A stretch of DNA of 64,000 bases from Anaerocolumna sedimenticola (GTDB lineage Bacteria > Bacillota > Clostridia > Lachnospirales > Lachnospiraceae): assembly GCF_009931695.1 (NCBI RefSeq), contig NZ_CP048000.1:4668501-4732500 (forward strand). The letters are read 5' to 3'. How positions within the stretch are numbered: the first letter of the stretch is position 1; the number at the start of each line of letters is the position of its first letter. A program made the translations under genes and the position numbers. Below, in pieces: positions 36,501 to 45,821 of this stretch. Below the pieces are notes generated by a model that saw nothing but the letters and a program-made list of their open reading frames with translations, did no database searches and had not been told where the DNA came from.

Positions 36501-36880
36501 CTATTCTTTTTTAAGGTAATCCCCGATTTTTCCTAAACTTTTACCTATGGAATGATACTGTCCGGAATATACAACCGGGTCAAAAACTGTCAGGTCAATT
36601 CCGTCAGATATATCTATATCGCTATCAATTTGAACATTTTTAATGAATGTCACAGAAAAAGGTGTCAGAATCTCCTGTTTGTACAATTGTTTTAACCTCG
36701 CATTTGTTTTTTTGTACCAAACATACGAATGACAAGCATAAAATGGTCGATATCCCATGTAACGCTGACCCAGGTTATAGGAGCAAAATTAACATTGCCC
36801 TCTTCATCATAAGTACCGATTAGAAAAGCTGGTTGTACGCACATGGAATGTTGAGTTCCTATAGATTTCCTCTTGCTCAC
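36501..36880 (-). pseudogene. Flavin reductase-like protein, frameshifted and internally deleted
   Basis: The start (GTQHSMCVQPAFLIGTYDEEGNVNFAPITWVSVTW) and end (GIDLTVFDPVVYSGQYHSIGKSLGKIGDYL) are clear flavin-reductase-like FMN-binding split-barrel segments. However, the frame changes at a run of seven T (36707-36713), and about 70 residues of the middle are missing compared with the family's usual 190. Not expected to be functional. Confidence 0.75.
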
Positions 36881-36988
36881 TTCTTTATCTCCCTTTGTTC
36901 AAAAATATAGAAACACCTGTTTGTTTCTATTTAACTCATATTATAACACCATAATTATATTGTTTCTACCATTTTATTCCATCCATGA

Positions 36989-37591
36989 TTATATCAAAGT
37001 ATAAATAATGGTAAGCGGTAATACCGTCAAATCTAACAGTTCATCCTCGCAGCAAATATTGCTGTTAATTTTATTCCCAAATCTAAAATTTTGTACTAAC
37101 AAATAATCCTTAACAAAGGATAATTCTTCTCTTAAGGTTATATAGTCATTTGACAATTCCAGATTTCTTCGTATTAATGCACCCATCTTCTTAATAATGG
37201 TTGCAATTTCATCCTCTCCGTTTACATGAGCTTTCATTCTTATAGATTCTAATACATTAAATAAAAAATGGGGATTTACCTGACTGGCTAGTACTTCAAA
37301 TCTCATCTGCTCCTTATATAATAAATAATGCTGCTCCTGCTGATGGGATGCCAGACTAGATAAGGCAAAAATTAGTGCCAGACCTCCTACCAGACTTAAA
37401 CAAATGACCCATCCTCCAAACATAGCTGCCTCTTTTGAAGTTGCCACCATTTGTTTGATTGGAATAGCTGATACTAAGTAAAGAGGGGTAGAGAGCATAC
37501 TAATGTATTGCAGAAGTCTATAGAAACGAAACATTAAGAAAGTCCTCAAAAATCTTAAAATAATAAATCCCCAGAAGTCTTGAATTCTCAA
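36989..37591 (-). pseudogene. LytS/YesM-type sensor histidine kinase fragment
   Basis: 200 residues with two hydrophobic segments and then FEVLASQVNPHFLFNVLESIRMKA, the His_kinase (LytTR-type) H box. It ends at VLPLTIIYTLI where the N box and ATP-binding domain should begin, and lacks the usual extracellular sensor region. No response regulator gene is adjacent, so it is a double-truncated remnant. Confidence 0.75.
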
Positions 37592-37618
37592 GATTTCTGA
37601 GGAAATTAGCCAGCCCTT

Positions 37619-38089
37619 TTATTCTTTTGTAATAATATGTTTAACATCGTTTAAATTGCCTGCTAAATTATACTTCAAAAAGTCAGGTACAATATTAAAT
37701 TGCTTTAAATTACTTATAGGCAGCCAATGCAAAGTTTCATTTTCACCTTGGTCTGTATACGAATTTTCTAAAATATTTACATCGGTTCTATATTTCATAA
37801 AATAGAAAAAGACTATTTCATGGTGATTTTCACCGGAATATTTAAAAAACCTTTCTTGAACAAACACTAATCTGTCTATTTCCATGCTAGCCCCTGTTTC
37901 TTCAAGAACTTCACGGACAACAGCTTCCTCGGATGTTTCATTTATCTTAACAGCCCCGCCGACCGCATAATAACAAGGATTATTTTTATGTCTTGCGACA
38001 AGTAATTTATCATCGTTGATAATCAAAGCAGCCGCTCTATAAGTAAATATGCCGTGAACTGTATTTATGGATACGTCATTATTTTTCAT
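37619..38089 (-). CDS. NUDIX hydrolase
   Basis: 156 residues from ATG 38089 (GGGGTG upstream; a longer frame begins at 38134). The NUDIX box GGAVKINETSEEAVVREVLEETGA is complete. A decayed duplicate of this gene lies at 45395-45657 and supports the chosen start. Confidence 0.86.
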   Translation of the reverse strand: MKNNDVSINTVHGIFTYRAAALIINDDKLLVARHKNNPCYYAVGGAVKINETSEEAVVREVLEETGASMEIDRLVFVQERFFKYSGENHHEIVFFYFMKYRTDVNILENSYTDQGENETLHWLPISNLKQFNIVPDFLKYNLAGNLNDVKHIITKE

Positions 38090-38181
38090 TTTACACCCCA
38101 TGTATTTCGCAAGTTTACTTGTGATACTACTCATAGAAAGTAAAGATATATGTAAAAAGTTAATTAAAAATAGAACTATAT

Positions 38182-38802
38182 TTATTTCTTCCTGGCTACT
38201 ATCTTATTAATGGCATGATAATGTTTTGGAACTCCTGCATGTTCATCTTCAAGAATAAATTCCTTGTGGTCTATGATTTTCCAATCTTGATAAAGTGTTA
38301 AAAGTTCGCCTTCTTTTGAAAGGCCAACTGCAAATTCTTTAATATCTTCTGATGCAGGAACTTTATCAGTGAATATTTGGATAACATGAAAACCGCCGCT
38401 ATTTGTATGTTCTTTTGCGTCAAATATAAATTTATGCCATTCTTCACTTTTTACAAAATGCAGTGTCCCATATGAAATTACAAGGTCAAAATTATTATCC
38501 CACTGATACCTGCATAAATCTTGAACAAAAGCATTGATGTGAATTTTTCTTTTTTCTGCAATTTTATGTACTTTTTTTATCGCATTGTCCGATAGATCAA
38601 ATGCTGAAACATTACGAAAGCCGTTCTCAATAAGATAAAATGCATTTTTTGCCTCGCCACATCCTGCTTCAAGTACTTTTCCATTTTTATCAAAAATATC
38701 AATAAATTCTTTTACTTCTGGATTGGGGTTTGCACCAAATGCAGAGATGTCATCATTCTTATAACTTTCTTCCCAAAAAGGTATCTTCTTCTTTTCTTCC
38801 AT
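38182..38802 (-). CDS. Class I SAM-dependent methyltransferase (TehB-like)
   Basis: 206 residues from ATG 38802 (GAGGGGAA upstream). KVLEAGCGEAKNAFYLIENG is motif I in the TehB/thiopurine-methyltransferase style, FDLVISYGTLHFVKSEEW motif IV. Proteins of this type methylate small electrophiles or drugs. Substrate not determinable. Confidence 0.83.
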   Translation of the reverse strand: MEEKKKIPFWEESYKNDDISAFGANPNPEVKEFIDIFDKNGKVLEAGCGEAKNAFYLIENGFRNVSAFDLSDNAIKKVHKIAEKRKIHINAFVQDLCRYQWDNNFDLVISYGTLHFVKSEEWHKFIFDAKEHTNSGGFHVIQIFTDKVPASEDIKEFAVGLSKEGELLTLYQDWKIIDHKEFILEDEHAGVPKHYHAINKIVARKK

Positions 38803-38916
38803 TTTCCCCTCTTTCATCTATTCTTAAAATTTCATTTTGGATTAATAATCTTACTATTTCCTATAAAAAATGTTTGGCCTTATAACTCTTTCCCTTTTGA
38901 AAAAGTTTTAATTCAT

Positions 38917-38964
38917 TTAAGCGATTTCTTCAGCAATTAAATAGTGTATTAATCTTGAAGCCAT
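38917..38964 (-). pseudogene. Tiny gene remnant with good ribosome site
   Basis: An ATG at 38964 with GGAGGAATA upstream encodes MASRLIHYLIAEEIA and stops. It looks like the first residues of a longer hydrolase-like protein whose body is gone. Confidence 0.3.
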
Positions 38965-39016
38965 TATTCCTCCTTTGTATAGGGAATAAGTCAAAGCCCT
39001 ACTCAAATACATATCC

Positions 39017-39682
39017 CTAGTGTAGTTTAAAATGAGTTGACAGTATTTTTATAGTTTCTTCCCTAGTGTCTCTGTTAGCGTCTATTCTTACTAATGTGAA
39101 AAATCCACTCTCTGCATATTCATCATAATGCTTTTTACTATTCACTTGAGCTAGACAAGCTTTAAAATTCTCCATTGTTTTTTGGGGATTATCTGCTTTC
39201 ATAATCTGCTCTTTTATAAAAGCCTTGTCAGAATCATCACGGTCAAAAAACCTCTCAACCGACATTTCCTGCGGTGACAGCATTACTGCGACTTGATGAT
39301 AGTCTGCTATATCATGCAAAATATCAAGTGGTATATTCGTGTCCACAATTACTCGATGGTTTTGAGAAATACGAATTAACTCAGCCACTTCAAACTCAGC
39401 TGCTTCCAGAGAACACCCCTGAATCCATTTATCATATTCTTCCGGTGTCCGATTCAAAAATTCCTGCCAATCTTTCATGGTTTGAAAATAGCACAGATTT
39501 GGCTGACGTTCTGGTACTATAATTTGATCTGCTACGAGAGAATGATAATTCTCTCCGCATGGAACCAATCCATATTTTTCTGCCAGTAAAGCTACCATGG
39601 TCGACTTACCGGCATATGCTGTACCTGTTATAAACATAACATTTTTTAAGTAATGCTTTATAATTCTATTGTCTATTTTCAT
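39017..39682 (-). CDS. P-loop kinase-like protein
   Basis: 221 residues. FITGTAYAGKSTMVALLAEKYG is the Walker A loop, NHRVIVDTNIPLDIL a Walker-B-like strand, and FFDRDD plus helices form a lid as in nucleoside/shikimate-type kinases. Phosphate acceptor unknown. Ribosome site AAAAGGAGACC. Confidence 0.78.
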   Translation of the reverse strand: MKIDNRIIKHYLKNVMFITGTAYAGKSTMVALLAEKYGLVPCGENYHSLVADQIIVPERQPNLCYFQTMKDWQEFLNRTPEEYDKWIQGCSLEAAEFEVAELIRISQNHRVIVDTNIPLDILHDIADYHQVAVMLSPQEMSVERFFDRDDSDKAFIKEQIMKADNPQKTMENFKACLAQVNSKKHYDEYAESGFFTLVRIDANRDTREETIKILSTHFKLH

Positions 39683-39822
39683 ATTATGGTCTCCTTTTTA
39701 TATACAATAAAAAAACCTGCGCCTGACTTGCATAAGTTTCTACAACTTGACGGTTATTTTTATTTTTATTAACGTATTCTATTGTTGTTATATAAAAAGT
39801 GACACCACATGTTTTATTCTCC

Positions 39823-39990
39823 TTATTTAGTCGTTATATAACTATCATCCCATACCTGAACTTCTATATATCCACCAGATTTACCATACATACCCGGAAT
39901 ATCAATAATCTGATTACCTATACCTTTGTCTGAACTTGAAAGCATTTCTAATAATATTTCCTTGCTCCAAACATTACCATTCAATTGCAT
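39823..39990 (-). CDS. Small hypothetical protein
   Basis: 55 residues from ATG 39990 (or 62 from 40011, which would overlap the upstream methyltransferase gene). MQLNGNVWSKEILLEMLSSSDKG then VQVWDDSYITTK. No family recognised; it may be a fragment. Confidence 0.4.
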   Translation of the reverse strand: MQLNGNVWSKEILLEMLSSSDKGIGNQIIDIPGMYGKSGGYIEVQVWDDSYITTK

Positions 39991-39994
39991 AAAG

Positions 39995-40777
39995 TTATGG
40001 TTTCCTTGCAATCTGTAAATCTATTGTATCATAAAGTGTAATAATACCGCCATTATCATCTATTGCTTGTCTTATTTCGGCAAAAAATTTCTTCCGTGTC
40101 GTTTCTTCAATAGCAATATGGTCTGAATAAGTGCCTAAAAGCATTGTATAATCATTTGCTGTGAAAGTTCTAGTCCTATGATAAAGTTTATAACTTATAT
40201 CTGTAAATCCATATTTACAAGCAATGTTAGCTATATTTTTTGCATTTTCTTCACTATATTCATCGCCAGCTAATGATCCTGGCATGTATTTTGCATATAT
40301 CTTTTGAAATGCATCATGTATTTCATTGCATTTTTTATCTTTATATGGATGGTTTGCAAATCGTGCAAAAATACCGCCGCTTTTTAACAAATCAAATACT
40401 TTGGTATATCCTATTTCTTCCGGAATCCAGTGAAAAGCTGTTGCTGAAAAGATAAGGTCAAAAGAGTTAGATGGACATTCAAAATTTTGAAATGCAATAT
40501 TTTTTACTTTAAATTGTTCGTAATTTTTGAATTTTTCTTTTGAGTATTCTGCAAGCTGGTCACCCAATTCAATTGCAGTTAAACTACAACCGGTTTCAAG
40601 CAGAGGCAGCGTTGCTTGTCCTGTACCTATCCCAATTTCAAGTATATTGCTTAACGGATTTATTTCTTTGATGTTAAAAATTTCATTATATAACTCCTTA
40701 GGATATGTGGGCCTCCACTTGTCGTATTCGAAATAAACGGTATTAAACGTGATTTCCAAACCTTCTGTTGTCGGCAT
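39995..40777 (-). CDS. Class I SAM-dependent methyltransferase
   Basis: 260 residues from ATG 40777 (GGGAGGGTGAGGAA upstream). NILEIGIGTGQATLPLLETG is motif I, LTAIELGDQLAEY motif II, FDLIFSATAFHWIPEEIGY motif IV. Closest within the window to 25488-26273, so probably a duplicate lineage. Substrate unknown. Confidence 0.85.
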   Translation of the reverse strand: MPTTEGLEITFNTVYFEYDKWRPTYPKELYNEIFNIKEINPLSNILEIGIGTGQATLPLLETGCSLTAIELGDQLAEYSKEKFKNYEQFKVKNIAFQNFECPSNSFDLIFSATAFHWIPEEIGYTKVFDLLKSGGIFARFANHPYKDKKCNEIHDAFQKIYAKYMPGSLAGDEYSEENAKNIANIACKYGFTDISYKLYHRTRTFTANDYTMLLGTYSDHIAIEETTRKKFFAEIRQAIDDNGGIITLYDTIDLQIARKP

Positions 40778-41018
40778 TTCCTCACCCTCCCTGTCTAAAT
40801 AATCATTACTATTGATTTCTGAATAAATTTCTAATGAAATGATATCATATTTAACATAATAAATAAACAAAAATTACCAGCAAAGTGTCGAACATCTAAG
40901 TAAAAATTACAGGATAAAAATATGCACTCGCTAGATTTAAATTTTATTCCAAAAAACCGGAAGGAAGAACTTCCCAAATATTCAACTTTAGAAGAAGGCA
41001 CCTTATTACTATACTAAA

Positions 41019-41047
41019 AGGTTCCCATGTGAAAAACATGGGAACCT
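41019..41047 (-). terminator. Terminator of the ABC exporter operon
   Basis: AGGTTCCCATGT (41019-41030) pairs perfectly with ACATGGGAACCT (41036-41047), loop of 5, followed on the minus strand by T-rich sequence. Confidence 0.8.
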
Positions 41048-41082
41048 ATAACACAGATTATATTTTATATGATAATTTCTCA

Positions 41083-41799
41083 TTATTCTGATTGCAGTCT
41101 TTTAAGCCCTATGCTGCATAGTATAACCGCAGCTATGAGTATAACCACCAAAGGACACAGATTGCCAAAATAAAAAACGTCGGCCACCATTAATTTATAT
41201 CCCCAAGTCGCAGGGAATAATCTTCCCACAATCTTAAAAAACCTAGGCAGTAAATCAACCGGAAACATAATTCCCGACAGCATAATGGATGGCAGAAATA
41301 TAACTTGAGAAATCATTGTAAGTTTTGCTTGGTTTTTAACCGCTAGCCCCAAGACACTCCCAATACTTAATGATACAGCAATAAAAATTGCAAGTGCGCC
41401 AAAATACACCGGCAGCCTTGCCGGCGGTGCTGCGTTAAAAGCAATAGGAGCGACAATGTATATTATTGTACACATAATCAATAGGTGGATAAAAGCTGAT
41501 AAAAAAATCGAAACCAGTCCAAGATACAGAGGTACCCCATTGGCTGTGTATACCTTCTTAATATCACTTCCGTATATTTCTACCAGGGAAGGAGGCAAAC
41601 CTATTAATGCACCCATTGATACTCCCATCACGGTCATGGATTGTATAAGCGTATATTTAGCCTCCGGATTTATGGATGTAAATATTCCTCCCATAACAGC
41701 AAAAAACAAAAGAGGAACTATATAACAAGTAATCAACAGTGATTTGCTCCGTATATCCAATTTCCATTGCAATGCTACTCCGTACAAAAATGCACTCAT
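41083..41799 (-). CDS. ABC-2 type transporter permease
   Basis: 238 residues with about six membrane spans and the ABC-2 pattern (N-terminal span, GVSMGALIGLPPSLVEIYGSDIKKVYTANGVP loop, then MLSGIMFPVDLLPRFFKIVGRLFPATWG). It pairs with the ATPase encoded directly upstream, overlapping it by 4 bp. Together they should export a drug, peptide or lipid. Confidence 0.85.
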   Translation of the reverse strand: MSAFLYGVALQWKLDIRSKSLLITCYIVPLLFFAVMGGIFTSINPEAKYTLIQSMTVMGVSMGALIGLPPSLVEIYGSDIKKVYTANGVPLYLGLVSIFLSAFIHLLIMCTIIYIVAPIAFNAAPPARLPVYFGALAIFIAVSLSIGSVLGLAVKNQAKLTMISQVIFLPSIMLSGIMFPVDLLPRFFKIVGRLFPATWGYKLMVADVFYFGNLCPLVVILIAAVILCSIGLKRLQSE

Positions 41800-42611
41800 T
41801 CACCATTCCCCCTAGCTATATCGATAAAATGCTGTTCCAGCGTTCCCCTGTCTATTTTTATATCCAACACGGCAATTCCCCGATACTTCAAATCTTCAAG
41901 CAAATCCAGCATGGTATCCCCGATGTTATCACAATCACAAATTTCATTACCTTGCTCAGTCTTGATGTGAATGGTATAGCATTTACCGATTTTAGAGGTC
42001 AATTCTGCAATGGTACCCAAAAAGACAATATTACCATCATTCAGAATAGCTATGCGGTCACACAGGCTTTCAACCTCTGCCATATCGTGGCTGGCTAATA
42101 TGATTGTCTTTCCCTGTTCTTTCAGTTTTCTGATTTGGTCATGAAGAGATATTCTGCCTTCAACATCAAGCCCGGCAGTCGGCTCATCAAGGAACACAAT
42201 ATCCGGGTCACTGATTAAGGCAAGGGCAAGGTGTAACCGCCGTTTTTGCCCTGTTGACATATTTGTGTACAACTTTTTCGTCAGTTCATCAATCCCAAGG
42301 GCGGCAAGCATAGAATAGTCTATTTGGGTTTTATTCCATTTTGCAAATAACCGAACAGCTTCCATGGGTTTAATATATGCCGGGAGAGACGCTGATTGCA
42401 GCTGAATACCCATTCTGCCATTCACCACGATACTTCCGCTGTCATACTTTCGCAAGCCCTCGATACATTCAAGGGCTGTGGTTTTGCCCGCCCCATTAAC
42501 GCCAAGTAATGCAAAAATCTCGCCTTTTACAACATTGAAATTCAAGCTCTTCAGTACGGTATGATCGCCATAGCTTTTCGTTAGCCTTTCAATCTGTATG
42601 GCATAGCTCAT
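41796..42611 (-). CDS. ABC transporter ATP-binding protein
   Basis: 271 residues. Walker A LLGVNGAGKTTALE, Q loop GIQLQSASL, signature NMSTGQKRRLHLALAL, Walker B DIVFLDEPTAGLD, H-loop ILASHDMAEVE. Middle gene of a three-gene operon with 4-bp overlaps on both sides (MerR regulator upstream, permease downstream). Confidence 0.93.
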   Translation of the reverse strand: MSYAIQIERLTKSYGDHTVLKSLNFNVVKGEIFALLGVNGAGKTTALECIEGLRKYDSGSIVVNGRMGIQLQSASLPAYIKPMEAVRLFAKWNKTQIDYSMLAALGIDELTKKLYTNMSTGQKRRLHLALALISDPDIVFLDEPTAGLDVEGRISLHDQIRKLKEQGKTIILASHDMAEVESLCDRIAILNDGNIVFLGTIAELTSKIGKCYTIHIKTEQGNEICDCDNIGDTMLDLLEDLKYRGIAVLDIKIDRGTLEQHFIDIARGNGE

Positions 42612-43408
42612 TTTGCTCCCTCCTCTAACGGATTATAACCCAATGCAGTAAAATAAGCTCCTAAAGCCGGTTCGATAAAAGAGTTAGCCATCGCTTGTTT
42701 TTGTTTCCATTTATTATCCGGGCTATTGAAGCTTTCAATCTCCATAAGCTTAGTCAGCATACTTATATCCCCGCCTGTAAATTCCATAACCATTTTCCAA
42801 AACTCCTTGGCATAGTTTTGTCCCTTCTCACTCTCGGGCGGTACGCCATCTTTTTGAAGCTGTATTGCTTCATCTTGCAGGTGTGTAAAAGTCTCAAGCA
42901 TCGCAGGGCCGCTATCCTTATCGAAATGGCTCCTAAAATGTTCAAGAGTCTTATCATCGAAATGCTTAATAAGCCAGTATAACTCATTTTTCATTTGTAG
43001 ATTCACGATAATATCAGCGTATTTTTTAAAATCCACCGTTTGCATTTGCAACACTTCTGCTTGCAACATTTCTATCTCTTTCAATGATTCAGAAAGGGCT
43101 TCCATCTTCTCCCGTATAGTTGAAGCTTGCTCTGTAAGCGCTCTTGCAACATCGGTGGGGGTATCAAGAGAGCTCAGTCGATTTTTAATATCATCCAATG
43201 AAAACCCCAGATGTTTCAGTGACAGAATTTGATGGAGTTTAATCACATCCTTATCGGTATAAAGCCTGCGGCCTCCTTCACTTTCTAATGATGGTGAAAG
43301 CAGACTTTCCTCATCGTAGTATTGCAAGGTGCGGACGGTGACACCCATTTTCTTTGCAACCTCGCCAACCGTCATATACCCCTCCGGTGTCGCTTTATAT
43401 TTTCCCAT
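42608..43408 (-). CDS. MerR-family regulator with effector domain
   Basis: 266 residues. MTVGEVAKKMGVTVRTLQYYDEESLLSPS is the MerR HTH, GGRRLYTDKDVIKLHQILSLKHLGFSLDDIKNRL the wing and linker helices, followed by a TipAS-like helical drug-binding domain. First gene of the operon with the ABC exporter, so it is the likely activator of it in response to the exported compound. Confidence 0.9.
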   Translation of the reverse strand: MGKYKATPEGYMTVGEVAKKMGVTVRTLQYYDEESLLSPSLESEGGRRLYTDKDVIKLHQILSLKHLGFSLDDIKNRLSSLDTPTDVARALTEQASTIREKMEALSESLKEIEMLQAEVLQMQTVDFKKYADIIVNLQMKNELYWLIKHFDDKTLEHFRSHFDKDSGPAMLETFTHLQDEAIQLQKDGVPPESEKGQNYAKEFWKMVMEFTGGDISMLTKLMEIESFNSPDNKWKQKQAMANSFIEPALGAYFTALGYNPLEEGAK

Positions 43409-43640
43409 ACTTACACCTCCTGCCTCTATTATAATTTATTACGTAACGTCACAATCAAGATGTTTCGTAATTTTTATATAATTTTTTTGGCAGCGGTAAT
43501 TCTCAGTTAAGATCAGTTTAATACTTATTAACCGCCGAAGTATTATTTTAAAGTGTATTCAAGCTCTTCTTTTAACATATGAAAAAAATCTAATTATAAC
43601 ATCTACATTATTAAGATGGTAGTCATAAATTCTTAACTTA

Positions 43641-43835
43641 TTACATCTGTAAAATGGCAAATATGCCACCTATAACTAATATGCTGCCAGCTATACGGAT
43701 AAGTATAATATACAATTCCGTTGGCTCTGCAAATGTTTTTAATTTCCATGATTCTGCAATTCTCCACATTGTCTTAGGTTTTATTAGCATTACCGCACCC
43801 ATTATAAATAAAAATATTCCTATCGTAATCTCCAT
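43641..43835 (-). CDS. Small two-span membrane protein
   Basis: 64 residues: a span (about 3-17), the motif IKPKTMWRIAESWKLK, then a second span (about 43-62). GGGAGGGTATGTA precedes the ATG. This matches the general form of small DUF6199-like membrane proteins; function unknown. It lies just downstream of the small gene at 43870. Confidence 0.6.
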   Translation of the reverse strand: MEITIGIFLFIMGAVMLIKPKTMWRIAESWKLKTFAEPTELYIILIRIAGSILVIGGIFAILQM

Positions 43836-43869
43836 TACATACCCTCCCTGTATTTATCCTCCGATGGAT

Positions 43870-44040
43870 TTATTCAATACTTTCTCCGCTCATAATATTA
43901 AAAGGCATTATTAGCAATTTACTTAATCGTTTCTCAAAATTAATAAAAAACCAAGAAGTCGCATTGGTATGGTTTTCAATTGTGCCAAATTGCCAATACG
44001 AGTAATACTTAACACACTTAACAATTTTGTTAATGGTCAT
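43870..44040 (-). CDS. Small open frame, 56 residues
   Basis: ATG at 44040 preceded by AGGAGAAGCACC. Encodes MTINKIVKCVKYYSYWQFGT and a further 36 residues ending MSGESIE. It could form a short operon with the membrane protein downstream. No family recognised. Confidence 0.4.
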   Translation of the reverse strand: MTINKIVKCVKYYSYWQFGTIENHTNATSWFFINFEKRLSKLLIMPFNIMSGESIE

Positions 44041-44091
44041 GGTGCTTCTCCTATCTTATCAAATACAAAAAATCTTTTCATGTATTTGATA

Positions 44092-44202
44092 TCAATGTTT
44101 CCATCGAGTTCTTTGCAGTGGTAACATTTCTTTTACAAGTTTTTCGAATTCATCAATTTTATCAGGCTTTACCTGAAATAATTTGGCCTCTGAAAATGAC
44201 AT
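44092..44202 (-). pseudogene. Fragment of a small alpha/beta-barrel protein
   Basis: 36 residues from ATG 44202 (GGGAAGGC upstream): MSFSEAKLFQVKPDKIDEF and then LVKEMLPLQRTRWKH. The start resembles antibiotic-biosynthesis-monooxygenase-like proteins (KLFQVKPDKxDEFE) but the frame ends after one strand-helix unit. Confidence 0.4.
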
Positions 44203-44310
44203 ATTTACTGCCTTCCCGAATTTATTTTTTAAAGTTACGTTACAACCTAAATTATACCGTGAATATAGAATAATCAAACATTTTTATTAGTTACAAGGCT
44301 TTTAAAGAAT

Positions 44311-44340
44311 AAGCGCGTGAGGGGATTTGAACAAATCCTC
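44311..44340 (-). other. tRNA-Leu-like 3'-end fragment
   Basis: Read on the minus strand, CAAATCCCCTCACGCGCT matches the T-arm 3' strand and acceptor 3' strand of Firmicutes tRNA-Leu genes, but no other part of a tRNA is present. Probably a relic of an attachment site. Confidence 0.4.
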
Positions 44341-44391
44341 TTACACAAAAATACTGAGAAATAGGAGGTTTGCAGCTTCTTTAATTTGACT

Positions 44392-45135
44392 TTAAGAATT
44401 ACTAAGTTCGCCTTCAAATCTAAGTTTATTGTCACTCATCCATACAGGCATATAACCCGCTCTGTATGCTACCTTTTGAGAAGTAATGTTACATGCGGTA
44501 GTTGAGTAAACAGGAACGATATTCCTTCTTAGAATTTCAATGGTAAGCGCATTAACCAAATATGTTGCCAACCCATTATTACGATATTCAGGTAATACAT
44601 CAATCCCTAACGCCCACATTTTTGAACTCCATGCCGAAGCAGACACTACAGCGATAATTATGTTACTTTTTTTTGCAAGCATAAGCAGTGTATTCTGAAT
44701 AGGATGATTTGGATTATGTTGTATTGCATAGTTGAAGCCATTCAGTTTTTGAAGCTTTGATATCTCACTTTTTTCAATTGTTTCGTAGAAAAAGCTGTCA
44801 GGTGCAGAAAGGTGCTTTAAATTATTAAAATCAGGCAGATAATTCATGGCATAATCGCTGATAAACGGCATGGCATAAGCTTCATCACGGCTTTTTCCAG
44901 TAAGCTGTTCTTTCACATATTTTAGCCGCATTGGAGTTGCAGAAACAATAATTGCCTTTCCCATTGTCAACATTTCAAAATATTGTTCTCCACGAAGAAA
45001 AGGTCGTCTTCCTGGATTATCCCTTGCCTCAACGAAAATAAAGCTGTCTTTGTCACCATTTAAGTCTTCAACAGTACAGTTTAAATCAATTGCAAGTTGG
45101 TTCTCTACAATATTGAACATTTCACCTTTTGTCAC
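44392..45135 (-). CDS. GNAT N-acetyltransferase
   Basis: 247 residues, GTG start at 45135 with GGAGGG 7 nt upstream. The C-terminal half is the GNAT domain: MWALGIDVLPEYRNNGLATYLVNALTIEIL contains motif A (RNNGLA), and TTACNITSQKVAYRAGYMPVW the end signature. The N-terminal 110 residues form an extra domain, as in FR47-like acetyltransferases. Substrate unknown. Confidence 0.83.
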   Translation of the reverse strand: MTKGEMFNIVENQLAIDLNCTVEDLNGDKDSFIFVEARDNPGRRPFLRGEQYFEMLTMGKAIIVSATPMRLKYVKEQLTGKSRDEAYAMPFISDYAMNYLPDFNNLKHLSAPDSFFYETIEKSEISKLQKLNGFNYAIQHNPNHPIQNTLLMLAKKSNIIIAVVSASAWSSKMWALGIDVLPEYRNNGLATYLVNALTIEILRRNIVPVYSTTACNITSQKVAYRAGYMPVWMSDNKLRFEGELSNS

Positions 45136-45176
45136 TATAATCCCTCCTTCCTAATATATAAATTAAATGGAAGTTG

Positions 45177-45301
45177 CTAATTGAGTTCTTTACGGTAGGC
45201 ACGTTTGTTTGCGACTTCCAAGACATCCTCACAAGGTTTACCCAGAAACTTAAAAAGTGATATTTTTACAGGTTTTGCAATAATCAATAAATCATCTCCA
45301 T
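45177..45301 (-). pseudogene. Broken small gene
   Basis: An ATG at 45301 behind GGAGGTAAAAAA stops after five codons. With one base added after ATGGA the frame reads DDLLIIAKPVKISLFKFLGK and on to a stop at 45177 (about 41 residues). Either a frameshifted small gene or a remnant. Confidence 0.35.
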
Positions 45302-45394
45302 TTTTTTACCTCCGTATTTTAATTTACATCCCACCATTATCTGTAACTTTATGGAATTTGTGTTTTTTCTACTTGCCTAATTGAACCAACGAAG

Positions 45395-45657
45395 TTTCTC
45401 CGGAATATTTAAAAATCTTTCTTGAATAAACACTAATCTGTCTATTTCAAAATTAACCCCTGTTTCTTCGTAAACTTCTCGGATAACAGCTTCCTCTGAT
45501 GTTTCCTTTATTTTAACAGCTCCGCCGACCGTATAATAACAAGGATTTATTTTTATGTTTTACTACAAGTAAATTAGCATCTTTGATAATCAATGCAGCG
45601 CTCTATAAGTAAATGAACCTTGAACTGTATCTATGGATAAATGATCATTTTTCATTA
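45395..45657 (-). pseudogene. Decayed duplicate of the NUDIX gene at 37619
   Basis: About 260 bp closely match the 5' half of the NUDIX gene at 37619-38089 (start codon region ATGAAAAATGATC, then TVGGAVKIKETSEEAVIREVYEETG), but with frame breaks around 45545-45605 and no 3' half. Confidence 0.75.
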
Positions 45658-45821
45658 AATATTCCTCCATGAGTAAGTTTATACATACGATATCAAAGAT
45701 AAATAATCCGAATCCAAACACATGTTGCTCTTATAATCACATCATAATGTCTATATTTAATATGCTTTTTTATTAAATTAATCTGATTACCTTCGGTTTT
45801 GTTACGCTTATGTGTATGAAG

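Noticed and set aside
36989-37591. Functional two-component sensor
   Set aside because: Ends before the ATP-binding domain and has no partner regulator.
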